From JANOBD01 sp031411495 (GTDB lineage Bacteria; Planctomycetota; Phycisphaerae; Tepidisphaerales; Tepidisphaeraceae), in contig JANOBD010000022.1 of assembly GCA_031411495.1 (NCBI GenBank), positions 62,001 to 126,000 of the forward strand: a DNA stretch of 64,000 nt, in the 5' to 3' direction. The notes below the pieces were generated by a model. It did not search any database and was not told the DNA's origin. It was given only the letters and a program-made list of their open reading frames with translations. Positions 41,136 to 52,100 of the stretch are shown here, piece after piece. The translations under genes and the position numbers were made by a program. Within the stretch, counting starts at the first letter, position 1. Each line of letters begins with the position of its first letter.

Positions 41136-42725
41136 TTACTCGGACGCCGACATCGACGTGAAATGGGCACGGCGCTCGCGGTCCGCGCGGGCGCGCCGTG
41201 GCAGCGCGAAGATCAAGAAGAGCGATAGCGAAGTCGGCTCCGGCACCATGCCGCGTGCCAGCGCGTAGTCTGAAGCGAATGTTGAGGTTGCCCCTTCGAG
41301 GCTCGTCGGATCAAGAAGCGCGGTCGTGCCGAACTTTTGCGCCAGCGCTAGCAGATCGGTGAAATCGACGTCGCCGTCGAAGTCGAAATCGCCCTGCTCC
41401 CAGGTCATGCCGGTGGCGATGTTGTAGTTCTGGGCGAGCTTGAGCAGGTCGGTGAAGTTGATCGTGCCGTCGAAGTTCGTATCGCCCTTGGTCGGCTCGA
41501 ACGCCTTCTCGAACGCGAGGCCGAAGTTGCGGCCGAGATCGCGGTAGTACGAGAGCGCGCGGTGCTTGCCGAACTGCGTTTCGAACGTCACGTCGACGCG
41601 CGCGCCGAGAAACGCCTCGGCGAAGTTGGCACTGGTCCAGCTCGTGCCGGTGGAATCGGTATCGAGCACGTTGGGCTGGAGCTGCTTGAGGTTGAGCCAG
41701 AAGGGCGCGAGGTTGTCGCCCTGCTCGTATTCGAGATAGGCGAAATCATCGCCGGGGCTGGCAGGAATGGTCGAGTGAAAGTCGATGAACACGTCCACCG
41801 GCGAGGTCGACGCGGTGGGGTGCGTGTCGGCGATCATCGACGTGCCGTTCACCATGACCTCTTTATCATTTCCCCACAGCGATGCGTTCCACTGTCCGTT
41901 GGGGTCGACATTCGGATCCTGAACGGTCGCGCGGTTGTTGCCGGCGAATCGACCATCGGGATTCAGCGTCGGGTAGCAGTAGAACTCCGCCGAATCGCGC
42001 AGGACGACCGCGCGCGGATCATTGCTGACCAGGAAATCGACGAGCCCCTGATACGTGTACGTGCCGAGCACTTCGTTGGCGTGCAGCCCGGTGGAGATGA
42101 CGATCTTTTTCTTGGGATGACTCGGATAGGACGGCAGGTTGCCGGTGATCTTGTAGGCGTAGATGTTCTTAGGCGTGACGGCGCGGCCGAGGTCGTCGGT
42201 GCCTCCTGCGCTCTGCCCGATGACGCCGCTGGCGTTGCCGGACGGGGTCGGGTGCGCCCAAGGCGTCGCCAGGACGCCCTGCGTGTGCGCCACCGACATG
42301 CCGTAGCTGTAGGCGGGTGCGTAAGCGACGTAGACGTTCGGCGACGTGAAGTTGGTGTTGTTGGAAAAGCGGAAGAGGCCGCCGCTGCGTGCGTTGTTGT
42401 CGAAGAAGTTCCAGTTCACGTTGTCGTAGCTGTACACCATCCACTGGGTATCGAGTTCGCTCGCGCCGCCGGCGAAGTTCTCGGAGATGCTGAACGTCGG
42501 CTTCACGTTCTGCACGCCGGATGTTTTGAAGTTCAGCCACCGCCACTGGCTGGAGCCGAAGTAATTGTCGCGGCCGACGAGATTCACTGTCGGAGTCGCC
42601 GCCGCGCCGGTGACGGTGTAGCTCTTGAGCGATGCGTGGTCGTAGTTCGCGTCGAGCGTGACGGCCGCTTTCACGGTCAGAGATGAGAGCAGGCCAACCG
42701 CGCAGCAACCCATTCGAATCCGCAT
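41136..42725 (-). CDS. Secreted M14 zinc carboxypeptidase with dockerin and PEP-CTERM tail
   Basis: A 529-residue exported enzyme. It has a signal peptide (to about 20) and a beta-rich N-terminal domain. The M14 peptidase domain has zinc ligands in TGLHANEVLG (His215, Glu218) and DFHST (His317), substrate-binding YPTLNPDGR and catalytic Glu382 in VTFETQFGK. Two dockerin-type loops follow at about 413-467 (GDTNFDGTINFTDLLKLAQN, FDGDVDFTDLLALAQKFG), then VPEPTS (494) with a helix and Arg-rich end. AGGAGG lies six bases before the ATG. Surface-held carboxypeptidase acting on peptides or peptidoglycan fragments is the likely role. Confidence 0.85.
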   Translation of the reverse strand: MRIRMGCCAVGLLSSLTVKAAVTLDANYDHASLKSYTVTGAAATPTVNLVGRDNYFGSSQWRWLNFKTSGVQNVKPTFSISENFAGGASELDTQWMVYSYDNVNWNFFDNNARSGGLFRFSNNTNFTSPNVYVAYAPAYSYGMSVAHTQGVLATPWAHPTPSGNASGVIGQSAGGTDDLGRAVTPKNIYAYKITGNLPSYPSHPKKKIVISTGLHANEVLGTYTYQGLVDFLVSNDPRAVVLRDSAEFYCYPTLNPDGRFAGNNRATVQDPNVDPNGQWNASLWGNDKEVMVNGTSMIADTHPTASTSPVDVFIDFHSTIPASPGDDFAYLEYEQGDNLAPFWLNLKQLQPNVLDTDSTGTSWTSANFAEAFLGARVDVTFETQFGKHRALSYYRDLGRNFGLAFEKAFEPTKGDTNFDGTINFTDLLKLAQNYNIATGMTWEQGDFDFDGDVDFTDLLALAQKFGTTALLDPTSLEGATSTFASDYALARGMVPEPTSLSLFLIFALPRRARADRERRAHFTSMSASE

Positions 42726-42857
42726 CGACGCCTCCTGAAGATGCCTCCAAGGTACGGGTGGGAACCCGAAGGGACAATCAAAATGCGGATTGCGCGGATC
42801 AGTCGCGATGGAACGGTTGAATCGTTCCGCACGGGACGATGGAGCCGTCTTGCACGC

Positions 42858-43160
42858 TCACTGTTTGAGCCGTCGACCCTCCTGGATCAGCGCTTCGCCC
42901 TGCTTCACAGTCGCGCGGCCTTGGGCGATGGTGCGGTCTCCTTCTACGTTGTCGCCTTGCTGCTTGATGGTCTGGCCGCGGGCGATCTGGGCGTTGCCGT
43001 CGGCAACCATGCCTTCGCCACGAAGGATCATGTGACCCGCATCTTCGACCTTCTGGGCCTTGTCGAGCGTGCGTTCGCCTTCGGTCTTGCTCTCGCAGCC
43101 GGCCGATACGACGGCGAGGCCGATCATCGTCAACGCGAGTGAGTGGGTGATGAAGCGCAT
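42858..43160 (-). CDS. Small lipoprotein with heptad-like repeats
   Basis: A 100-residue lipoprotein (signal peptide with VVSAGC lipobox) and a mature region of short repeating units around ARGQTIKQQGDNVEGDRTIA and QGRATVKQGEALIQEGRRLK, giving an extended helical or beta-solenoid look. AAGGAG lies five bases before the ATG at 43160. It resembles small envelope lipoproteins of unknown role and stands alone between the M14 peptidase and the LEPR-XLL gene. Confidence 0.72.
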   Translation of the reverse strand: MRFITHSLALTMIGLAVVSAGCESKTEGERTLDKAQKVEDAGHMILRGEGMVADGNAQIARGQTIKQQGDNVEGDRTIAQGRATVKQGEALIQEGRRLKQ

Positions 43161-43287
43161 GGTTTCTCCTTGGGACGCCGACGCAACATCGCGCCGCCGG
43201 TTGTTAACCATGTGCGAGGCGTCGCAAAAAGTCGGTCGGGAATCGGCTGGCGTCGTAGTCGGGAAAACCGCAAGGAGTGGAAACAAA

Positions 43288-43318
43288 AAAGCCGCGTCAT
43301 CCGGGCAGATGACGCGGC
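43288..43318 (-). terminator. Strong Rho-independent terminator
   Basis: On the minus strand GCCGCGTCAT pairs exactly with its complement (arms 43291-43300 and 43309-43318) around an 8-base loop, followed by TTTTTTG. It ends the LEPR-XLL gene whose stop is at 43347. Confidence 0.9.
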
Positions 43319-43346
43319 GGCGGTTTGCAGTGTAACGCGCAGTCGC

Positions 43347-44759
43347 TCAGAGCTTGAGCTGAAGCACGCGCGAAACGCGTTGGGCGACAAACTGGTCGCC
43401 GAGCGTGTCCTGGCCGATGTCGATGTCATCGATCAGCGCATCGCCGAACTGGCCGGTGGTCGCGGTGTAGGTGGTGCCGGTGAGATTCTTGAGGATCAGA
43501 CGGCTCGTTTCGGTGCTGTCGGTCGGCGGCTTGTCGATGATGTTGCGGGCCGCGAACTCGGCACGAACATCATCGTCCAGGCTCGTCGCATTTGTGCCCA
43601 CATACGGCGTGTTGAACGCAAAGCCGGGGTTCGCCACGCCACCCTTGATCGGCGCGTCCTTGATGCCGACACGCGGGAACTGGCGGTCGCCGCTGTTGAG
43701 CGCCAACAGCAGGCGATAATTCGACTGCAGCGTGTAGGCGTTGTGTGACTGGGCGTAGGTGAAGTCGGTCACGATCTGCTGGGCGTAGATGACGCTCTCG
43801 ACGAAGTTCAGGATCACTTCCTCATCCTGGCTGTCGACGTGGTTGCTCGCGCTGTCATCATGCATCGCCTCGTGCGCGACACGCCCGGAGAGCGTCACGA
43901 ACGATTCGCCGGCGTAGTTCGGGTTGAAGATGAGTTTGAATCGGCCCGAGCCGGTGTAGGTGCCTTCGGCGACGGTGGCGCCGGAGCTGATCTGGGCGCC
44001 GTCGAAGGTGACGAGGATCGGCGTCTTGCCGGTCGAGTTGGCGGTGCCGAAGTAGAAGTCGATGGCCGGCGCGCCGATCGTGCCGACGAGGCTGCAGATC
44101 GCGGCACGAAGGTTGTGAGCCGGAACGATCGCCTTGTTGGCGGAACTGTTGTAGTTGGCGATTTGCGCGTCCATCTGCGCCTGGGTGATGGTCCGCTCGC
44201 GCGTCACTTTCTTATTCAGGAAAGAGGTGAGCTGGGCAAGGACGACCGATTCGCTCTCGGCCGTGTTCGCGGTGACCGGCGAGGAGCCGCCGACGAGCTT
44301 GTCGCTGCCGAAGTACGATTTGTCATTCGGCTTGAAGGCGCGAAGCGCGAGCGTGAAGCGGTCACGGTTCAGGCCTTTCTTGGTGCGAATGGAGCCGGTG
44401 ATATCGGCGTTGGCGCCATCCTTCACCGCGCCGGCGCTGAGCGTGAGGGTCGAGCCTTTGCGGACCTGGACATCCGTGCGAAGCACGAGCTGGCCGGAAC
44501 CGTTGACGCTGGCGGAGAGGATGTTGATCGACTTCTTATCATTGCCGCCGCTGAGCGTGTTGTAGGCATAGCCGAACATGCGCATCTTCGAGACGTCGGC
44601 CGTCCCGACCGCGGGAGCGCTGAACTTGACGATGATGTCGTTGCCGTTGTCCTTGGTGCCATCGCCGGCGGCGAGGATCATCACATCGGTGTTTTTGATG
44701 ACGGTGGTCATCAGGCGACGGTCTTCGAGGGATTCGATCGGGCTGCTAAACGGGTGCAT
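43347..44759 (-). CDS. LEPR-XLL surface protein with zincin-like HEAMH motif
   Basis: A 470-residue exported protein with a LEPR-XLL leader (IESLEDRRLMTT, residues 8-19). A beta-rich N-terminal half is followed by a helical half holding SGRVAHEAMHDDSASNH near residue 295, an HExxH zinc-protease signature with a distal acidic stretch (SQDEEVILNFVESVIYAQQ). It could be a metalloprotease, but no further family motif is visible. The ATG at 44759 has GGAGG eight bases upstream, and a TTG two bases earlier in the ribosome-site frame is a weaker alternative. A terminator follows directly. Confidence 0.65.
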   Translation of the reverse strand: MHPFSSPIESLEDRRLMTTVIKNTDVMILAAGDGTKDNGNDIIVKFSAPAVGTADVSKMRMFGYAYNTLSGGNDKKSINILSASVNGSGQLVLRTDVQVRKGSTLTLSAGAVKDGANADITGSIRTKKGLNRDRFTLALRAFKPNDKSYFGSDKLVGGSSPVTANTAESESVVLAQLTSFLNKKVTRERTITQAQMDAQIANYNSSANKAIVPAHNLRAAICSLVGTIGAPAIDFYFGTANSTGKTPILVTFDGAQISSGATVAEGTYTGSGRFKLIFNPNYAGESFVTLSGRVAHEAMHDDSASNHVDSQDEEVILNFVESVIYAQQIVTDFTYAQSHNAYTLQSNYRLLLALNSGDRQFPRVGIKDAPIKGGVANPGFAFNTPYVGTNATSLDDDVRAEFAARNIIDKPPTDSTETSRLILKNLTGTTYTATTGQFGDALIDDIDIGQDTLGDQFVAQRVSRVLQLKL

Positions 44760-45001
44760 CAATTTGTCCTCCGAAGCGTGCTTCGGCGTAAGAAGGTCTG
44801 AGTCGGCGAAAATGTCCGATGCGGTGCCGGCGTAGTCCTGTCCCGCCGTTGCCGCAACGTCCCCGCGGCTTGTTCATCTTGCCGCTTCACCTGTATCTTG
44901 ACGGCACATTCGTACCGCGTGTTTCGAAAAGTCAAAATAGGCTAAACGTACCAATGGATCTGGGCAAGTCCCCGGACGTCTTTGCGCCATCCCCTATGCC
45001 G

Positions 45002-45454
45002 TTACGGTTTGAGTACCTCTTGGGCCAGTTCCATCACGGCTTTGCGCTCCGCCTCCGTTTTCGCGTTGCGGGCCAGGTCGGTGATCGCCGACGGGCACAG
45101 GATCGCCACCAGCGGACTGCTGAGCCCCTGCGCCCGGGCCAATGGCTCGAGGCTGCGGAGCTTGCGAACCGGGACGCCGGCGGCGGCCGACATCTCCTTC
45201 AGAAGCTTCGCGTGATTATTGAGCGATTTGGGACGGGCCAGCCGGATGTTCCAGTGTTTGACGGCGAAATACATCAGCCCGCACGCCACGATCGCCAGCA
45301 GGAAGGGTTTGAAGTCCACCGTGTTCGTTTCGCCGCGCGAACTCTCGTTGATCGAACGGAGCACGTCCTCCAGCTTCGGCTTCTGTTGCGCGAGCGCAGT
45401 GCCACACAGACAAGCCCAAAGGGCAACGGCAGATAAACCGGCACGAACTCCCAT
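45002..45454 (-). CDS. Membrane-anchored protein of unknown function
   Basis: A 150-residue protein: signal-like helix MGVRAGLSAVALWACLCGTALA, a second hydrophobic helix near 52-68 (PFLLAIVACGLMYFAV) and a helical C-terminal part (NNHAKLLKEMSAAAGVPVRK, LVAILCPSAITDLARNAK). GAGG precedes the ATG at 45454. It lies 35 bases downstream of the HEAT-repeat gene on the same strand, so the two form an operon and may act together at the inner membrane. Confidence 0.6.
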   Translation of the reverse strand: MGVRAGLSAVALWACLCGTALAQQKPKLEDVLRSINESSRGETNTVDFKPFLLAIVACGLMYFAVKHWNIRLARPKSLNNHAKLLKEMSAAAGVPVRKLRSLEPLARAQGLSSPLVAILCPSAITDLARNAKTEAERKAVMELAQEVLKP

Positions 45455-45489
45455 CGCCAATCCTCATCGACCAATCGGCCGCGTTTTGT

Positions 45490-47436
45490 TCAACCGGCGT
45501 TGCGAAGCGCCTTTTCTTCGCCGGCGGCGCTCTGGAGAACACTCATGGCATATTGCCGGACCTTGAGTGTCGAATCCTCACGGGCGATCCGGGCGACTTC
45601 CGACATCAGTCGCCACCAGCCGACTTTTCGCAGCGCCCAGAGCGCGCTGATCCGATGCTCGGGCCGTTCGTCGCGGAGCATCTGCAGCAACTGCGCCGAC
45701 GCGATCCCGACCTTCATCGAGTTTAGCGCCTTGATCGCGTTGGCGCGTTCGCGGTTCGCGCCGAGCCGGGCGCGCTCCGTCAGCAGCGGCACGAACTTGG
45801 TGCTGGAGCGCTGCTCCATCACTTCGATGGCATTGGCGCGGACGCGGGCATCTTTGTCGTTGGCGACTTTTTCGATCAGCACATCCACCGCCGCCGCGCC
45901 GACCACGCCCAGCACCATCACCGCCTTGGAACGGACGCGCGGGTTGGCGTGGGCGCACAACGGGAGGATCTGCATCTTGAGCGGATCGATCAGCTCGAGT
46001 TCCTTCACCATCTGCAGGGCTTTTACGCGCTGCTCGACACTGCCGCTGGCCAGGCGCCGGCCCAGGCGGTCGCGAGTGTCGGGAAGGAGCTTGAGCAGCG
46101 CCTTGCCGGCGACCTGGCGACGGGCCTTTTCCATCGTCTCGAACCGGTCCCAGAACGACTCGAAGCCGTGCTGCCCGATCGAGCGGCTGACGATCCGCCG
46201 GACGCTCTCGGGCGCGTCGGTCATCAGCGGCAGGAGCATGTTCTCAAAATCGAGGGGCTTGCGGCGGACGATCTCGCGCACCGCCATGCGGGCCAGCCGC
46301 TCGTCCCGATCGCGGAGAAACCGCTTGAGCAGTTCGACGCTGGTGTTACGAGGCCTCAGCGCGATCGATCGGAAGAGCTGCAGCCGCGCCCCGAAATCGT
46401 CGCCGCAGGCGGACAACACGCGGTCCAGGCGGCTGTCCTGCTCCTGATCATTCAATCCGCTCAACACGATCCATTCGGCAATCTGCGCGGCGCCGCGGGG
46501 GTCGTGGCGGCTCAGCTCGGTGTTGAGGTCGCTCTCGTTCCACCATGCCCCCTGCTGGACCTGCTTGATGCACAGCTGCAGCTGATTGTCCTTGAGCCAG
46601 TGTGTCTTGCGGAGGATGCCGTCCAGCACGTCGGAGGAGTCGATTTTGCTGAACGTGACGCCGAAGTGGGCGCGCAGGTGATTGTGCGTCGCGCCCAGGA
46701 GAAACGCGGTGACGTGATCGGCCTCGGGCGCCTGCTGGATCTTCCGGATCATCGCGGTCTGTCCGGCATGACGGGAGGTGGAAAGCACCTTCATCGCCGG
46801 CGACTCGGCGTGATCGCACAGGAGCATCGCGGCGTGAATCAGGTCCTGCTGAACCGGTCCGCGATGAAGTTCGAGCGCGCGGACGATGGCGTTTTCGATC
46901 TCCGGCCGATTCGCGATGAGCTGTGCATAGATCTCGCTGCGCACCGGATGGTCGGCGGGATCCTCGCCCTCGGCGATGAACGGGGCGACTTCCGGGAGCT
47001 GATCGAATTGGAGCTGGCGGATCGAACGCGAGATCCACCGGGCGAGTTGCGTGAGCGCTGCGGCCGCGGCCTTGGCGAACTGCTCGTCGCCGGTGTGAAG
47101 ATTCTCACTGAGCACGTATGCGAGTTTGCCCTGTCTGGCATCGGCGATGAGCTTGATGGCCCCGAGGCGCTGCGAGGCGATGTCGGAGCGACCGGCTTCA
47201 CGGACGGCGGCGTGGAACGCCTTGATGTTGGAACGCACTTCGCGCTGCAGGGGTTCGCAGAGGCGTTCGTAGAGTTCGATGACGCCGACTAACCCGCGAA
47301 GCGAGTTGCGGGCCAGGAGGGCGCCGAGGATGAGCACCTGCTCGTGTGGTTTGCCGACGCGCAGCGCGTCGACGAGGACTTCGTCGGCGGCGGCGTTGGG
47401 CGATTTCACCAGAGTGCGCAGGAGATGACTCACCAT
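45490..47436 (-). CDS. HEAT-repeat scaffold protein
   Basis: A 648-residue alpha-solenoid built of HEAT-like units, clearest in the second half: ANPRVRSKAVMVLGVVGAAA, KDARVRANAIEVMEQ, NRERANAIKALNSMKVGI and EHRISALWALRKVG. No signal peptide or transmembrane helix is seen, so it is probably cytoplasmic. Such repeats bind proteins, and no catalytic motif is present. It is first in an operon with the membrane protein at 45002, which may anchor it. The start is the ATG at 47436. Confidence 0.75.
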   Translation of the reverse strand: MVSHLLRTLVKSPNAAADEVLVDALRVGKPHEQVLILGALLARNSLRGLVGVIELYERLCEPLQREVRSNIKAFHAAVREAGRSDIASQRLGAIKLIADARQGKLAYVLSENLHTGDEQFAKAAAAALTQLARWISRSIRQLQFDQLPEVAPFIAEGEDPADHPVRSEIYAQLIANRPEIENAIVRALELHRGPVQQDLIHAAMLLCDHAESPAMKVLSTSRHAGQTAMIRKIQQAPEADHVTAFLLGATHNHLRAHFGVTFSKIDSSDVLDGILRKTHWLKDNQLQLCIKQVQQGAWWNESDLNTELSRHDPRGAAQIAEWIVLSGLNDQEQDSRLDRVLSACGDDFGARLQLFRSIALRPRNTSVELLKRFLRDRDERLARMAVREIVRRKPLDFENMLLPLMTDAPESVRRIVSRSIGQHGFESFWDRFETMEKARRQVAGKALLKLLPDTRDRLGRRLASGSVEQRVKALQMVKELELIDPLKMQILPLCAHANPRVRSKAVMVLGVVGAAAVDVLIEKVANDKDARVRANAIEVMEQRSSTKFVPLLTERARLGANRERANAIKALNSMKVGIASAQLLQMLRDERPEHRISALWALRKVGWWRLMSEVARIAREDSTLKVRQYAMSVLQSAAGEEKALRNAG

Positions 47437-47738
47437 GTAACCGAACTTATCGGACGCCTTGCGGCAGGAACTTGAGAAGTGGGGACAGGGCGTTGAGGTG
47501 CGACGAAACGGGCCGATCGCTCCAAGTGCAGTAATTTTAGAATCTTGCGCCGCACTTTAAGCATGAAAATGCATGTATTTTCCCGCTATATATTAATTCA
47601 CTGCACCCCGTAACTGAACGTTTTGTGAGGACATTAATTCAGAAATCTGTCCATTTTTCGCTTGTAAACCGGTCAGCAGGAGTTAACTTTGACAAAAGAT
47701 CATCAACCTCCCGGAGCGGGAGAGAGAGAGGAAATCAT
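47437..47738. promoter_or_regulatory. AT-rich leader of the PEP-CTERM gene at 47739
   Basis: No gene. The stretch 47530-47640 is unusually AT-rich for this window and includes TATATATTAATT near 47587. TTGACA occurs at 47689-47694. Neither has a partner at consensus spacing, so a promoter is likely here but not localised. The gene's ribosome site is AGAGAGAGAGG, eight bases before the ATG. Confidence 0.4.
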
Positions 47739-48683
47739 ATGCGTCGCACTGCAATCCTAACCGCCGCGATCGGTGGTATCTGCGTTTCTTCGTCCTTCGC
47801 TGGTTTCACGGTAACTGCCACCGCGGCAGCGCCTGCGAGCGGCCTCGTCCGCTGGTCAATCGTCGCCATCAATGACGGCGTCGGCACCGGCACCCAAGTC
47901 AAAGGTCTTGAGTACCTTTACAATGGCGCCCCGGCAGCCTTCGAAGTCACCGACACGACCGACCCGCTCGGCGGCGACCCGGACGGCATCCCCGATCTGG
48001 CCAACCTCCTTTCGGCCAGCCGCACCCGTATCCGTGTCAACCTCACCGCTTCGGCCAACACCTTCGTCGGTGTCGTGCCTGATGCCGGTCCGGTCCAGCC
48101 CAACCTGTATGCCGGCGGCGCTGCCACCTTCCGTGGCGCTATCGCCAACACCGGCACGACCCAGGCGTCAGGCGCAGGCTTCGAAATCGCCCGCATCTAC
48201 CTGCCGACCGGCCAGTCTGGCGTGTTCAGCGGCAACCTCGGTGGCGATCAGGGCGCCAAGGTTCCGTTCGCCGTCACCCTCGGCGGCGTCGTGAACGTCG
48301 CCCCGGTCCTGGTTCCTCCGACCCAGACCGTCCCGGTCGTGTTCGGCGCGATCGTCAGCAATGGTGCCCCGTTCACCGCGAACGTCACGGTGACCGACGC
48401 TGACACCTCCGACATCCTCTCGCTCGCTCTCGGCGCTCTTCCGAGCTCCGTCAGTGGCGTGACCGTCACCGGTGCCACCGGCACCAGCCCGCGTACCTTC
48501 ACGGTCTCGGGTACGGTCTCCTACTCCGCCAACAACTCGCTCGTCACTATCCCGATCATCGGGTCGGACGGCGCAGGTGGCCACACCACCAACGGCTCGA
48601 TCATCCTCGCCGTCACCCCGGAACCGGCTTCGCTCGGCCTCGTCGGCCTCAGCACGCTGCTCCTGGGTCGTCGTCGGAAGTGA
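47739..48683 (+). CDS. PEP-CTERM surface protein with Big/cadherin-like domain
   Basis: A 314-residue secreted protein: signal peptide MRRTAILTAAIGGICVSSSF-like, a beta-sandwich body, an Ig-like segment (APFTANVTVTDADTSDILSL, ending SLVTIPIIGSDGAGGHTTNG) and tail TPEPASLGLVGLSTLLLGRRR. It is a sorted extracellular protein. The GC-poor leader and strong terminator suggest high expression, but this is an inference. No catalytic motif is visible. Confidence 0.8.
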   Translation: MRRTAILTAAIGGICVSSSFAGFTVTATAAAPASGLVRWSIVAINDGVGTGTQVKGLEYLYNGAPAAFEVTDTTDPLGGDPDGIPDLANLLSASRTRIRVNLTASANTFVGVVPDAGPVQPNLYAGGAATFRGAIANTGTTQASGAGFEIARIYLPTGQSGVFSGNLGGDQGAKVPFAVTLGGVVNVAPVLVPPTQTVPVVFGAIVSNGAPFTANVTVTDADTSDILSLALGALPSSVSGVTVTGATGTSPRTFTVSGTVSYSANNSLVTIPIIGSDGAGGHTTNGSIILAVTPEPASLGLVGLSTLLLGRRRK

Positions 48684-48771
48684 TGCGCAGCATCCCCGGA
48701 TGTGCGGGCAAATGGTCCGCACTCGGACTCGCTGAAGGCTAGAGGTTTCTGTACAACGCAGATGAGCTTTC

Positions 48772-48807
48772 AAAAAGACCGATCGCTAACGCGATCGGTC
48801 TTTTTTT
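48772..48807 (+). terminator. Textbook Rho-independent terminator
   Basis: AAAAAGACCGATCGC pairs exactly with GCGATCGGTCTTTTT around TAAC, followed by a T run. It ends the PEP-CTERM gene. The remaining spacer to 49131 holds no gene. A weaker GTCAGA/TCTGAC hairpin lies near 49014-49038. Confidence 0.95.
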
Positions 48808-49131
48808 GCGCGCCCTTTCGATTCGATAGATCGAATCCGGCGACTCGACAGTTTCGTCGCGGACCTCAAGTGCGCACGCTGCCTTCAGGATCACGGCGCG
48901 AAAGATTTCGCTGATGACGAAAGTATGTGTCGCTGGCAAGTCAGAAGCTCTTTCTGTTGTGACGCTGCGGCGGATGCGCTTGCAATCTCTGCCCAGCTTG
49001 ACGCGTGCGAGAAAGTCAGAGTTCGGTTTTTTCTGACGACGTCCATTTTCGCGCGGAATCGATGTGCGATTTGTTAATATCTCGCGCGAGCCTGACACAT
49101 CTTTTTTTTGGTCTGACACCAGAGGTTGAGA

Positions 49132-52100
49132 ATGCATATCCCACAATCAGCCCGCGCCGCACGAGCAATCCACCGTGCGGCGATCGCGTTTCTTGAGCCG
49201 CGTCGACTGCTCTGTCTCGATCACGACGCGCTGGTCGCGGAGCTTGCCGCGATGGGCAGACGCGAGACGAGTCGGGACCAGACCCCGGCACTCGACAATC
49301 CGACGCTCGGCCGCGGCCGCGGTGGGGGCGACGGATCGGGACAGGCGGACATCGTCTGGATTAATCGCGGAAACGCCAACGACCGCTTCGATGCCGTCTT
49401 CGGCGTGGGCGCCGGTAAAGCCCGCTCTATCATCGACCAAGTGATTCTCGACTTTGAAAAGGTCATCACGGACTTCAATCGAATCTCGCCGGGGAGCAAC
49501 AACACGCTCAACCTCACCATCAGCATGGGCGTGACCAATGGCCTGGGCGGGTTGGCGAACTTCATCACCTACGACGGCGAAGGAAAGCCGACGGCCGGTC
49601 GCATGACGCTTCAAGCCGGCAACAATGGCGCGGGCAGCGGCTACTTTCTCGATCCGACGCCCGCCGAGCACAGCGAGTTTCGCGGCAACATCACCAGCGC
49701 GTTCGCGCTCGATGCCGCCTCGCCAAGTCCTGCCTTCGGCCTCTACGACTTCTACTCCCTCGCGGCGCTCGAGGCGACGCATCTCATGGGCATCGCCAAC
49801 GACGCGCCGGCGCGCCTGCAAACTAGTGGCTACCTCATTCCCCCGAGCGGCACCGGCATCACCGACAACGCGGAAGGCAACGGCGTCGGGGAGTATTTCG
49901 TGTTCAGCGGTCCCAACATCACCCACCTGATGACCAGCTACGACTCCGGCGGCAGCGACACCGGCGCGGCCCTCCACGGCGCCGGACCCGATGGACCGGT
50001 CAACTACGCCGGCAATACCTTCTACGGCGCCGAAGACATCATGAACGCAAGTTACGAATCGGGCCGACGATATCTGATCGGCGACGCGCCGGCGCTCATC
50101 ATTCAGGACGCGATGGGCTACACCGTCAACACGCCCTCAAGCCTTCACCTCGCCAACGCGTACATCAACCTGGATACGACCACGAAGGAATTGCTCGTCC
50201 GCGGACCCGACGGCACAAGCGACGACGTGATCGGCATCACCTACGACGCGAACGCTTCGACGATCACCGTGATCGTGGATCCGACGGTCGATACACCCGG
50301 CACCGGCGCGCTTCCAGGTGCTGGCAACCTACCCGCGTACACGGCCGTCTTCTCCACCGCACAGATCAGCTCCGTCGTCATCAACGGCAACGGAGGGAAC
50401 GACCAGATCACGATCTTCAGCATCGACAACGGCACGCCGATCGTCATCGACGCCGGCAGCGGCAACGACACGATCTCGCTCGGCTCCGGCGAACTCGAAG
50501 AGAACCTTCCCGGGACCGTGAACATCTCGGGCAGCGCCGGCGCCGACCGGCTGGAACTACTCGACAATCTGAACGGTTCGAGCGACGAATACACGCTGAC
50601 CGCAACGACATTCGACAAAGACGGTATCGGCCTGATCTCCTGGAATGGCGTCGACGACATCGCGATCGATGCCAGCGGCACCGGCAACTCGACGTTTCAT
50701 CTCATTGAGGTCGCGGTCCCGACGCTACTGCTCACCGGCAGCGGCGATTCAATCGTCAACGTCGCGAGCGGAAACCTGGTCGCCCAGATCGCCGCCGACT
50801 TGAGCCTGATCGATCTCGGCGGGGTCGATACGCTGGTTCTCAACGACTCGACCGACCTGGGCGACGACGGCTACACCGTCAACGGAGGAATCGTCAGCAA
50901 AACCACCGGCTGGCAGCGCGTGTTGCACAACGGCGTCGATGCGCTGCGGCTCGACGCAAACCTCGGGAACAACCTCATCACCGTCACCAATTCCGACGAG
51001 GGAGTGATCACCATCAACGGCGGAAACGGCAACGACACGGTCGTCGTTGGCGGCGGCGACCTCGATGCGCAGGTGGGGCAGCCTTCCGTCATCGGCGGCG
51101 GTGGAATCGACGTCGTGAGGTTTGATGACACCGCAGATCAAGTTGACAACGATGTTTACTACTTCACGTCGCCCGGCGTGTTTTCCAAGAGCAGTTCGAG
51201 CCCATACTACTACTCTCCCGCCGACACCGAGCGCGTCGAACTGCTCGCCAACGCGGGCAGCAACATCATTCACATCGACGCGATGCCGAACGGAGTCACC
51301 CTCGTCGTCAACGCCGGCGAAGGAAATGACAACATCGAAGTGGGAACCATCAACGGCATGGTCGACGGCGTGCTTGGGAACGTGTCGCTCGCCGGCGGCA
51401 GCGGACAGGACGCCTTTACCATCTTCAATGGCTTGCGCAATTCGCAACTGTTGACCCATTACGCCGTCCGCTTCGACCGCGTGGATGTCAGTACCGCCGG
51501 CACACTCTTTTACGCCGACATCGACGACCTCCTGATCTACGACAGCGCAGGCGACAGCACCGCGACGGTTCATTCGCTTCCTGTCGGAGTGAATGTGACG
51601 CTCGCCGCCGGCGCGGGCGCGGATACCTACACGCTTGGCGATCCGACCACCGGCCTCTCCGGTTTCGCCGACGCGGGGAACATCCTTTTCCTTCTCGCCG
51701 GCAGCTCCTCGAACGAAGGAGACCACTTCATCGTTAACGACGCGCCGGGACTCGCCAGCGACGCGTACGACATCGACTTTGACGGAAACTTCGTCACGCT
51801 CGAACGGTTAGCGCTTCCGCACGTTAAAGCGCTCTCGTTCCTGACAACGCTAAACGCGAGCGGCGGGGCCAACACGTTGCGCGTCAAGGCGTCCCAGTAT
51901 CCGATGATCGTCAACGGAAACGGTGGAAACGACACCTTCGTGCTCGGCAAGAACTCTACGCTCGGGCAGTTGTCGAACTACGTCACGCTCAACGGCGGCA
52001 GCGGGACCGACTCGCTCACCGTCGATAACGCTGCCGGCCCCGACGCCAGGAGCTTTGTCATCGACGCGGCGTTCTTCGGCTACAACGGGCTTCCCGATCT

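Noticed and set aside
48739..49146. Open frame of 135 codons on the minus strand
   Set aside because: It runs through the perfect terminator at 48772-48807 and has no ribosome site or recognisable sequence.
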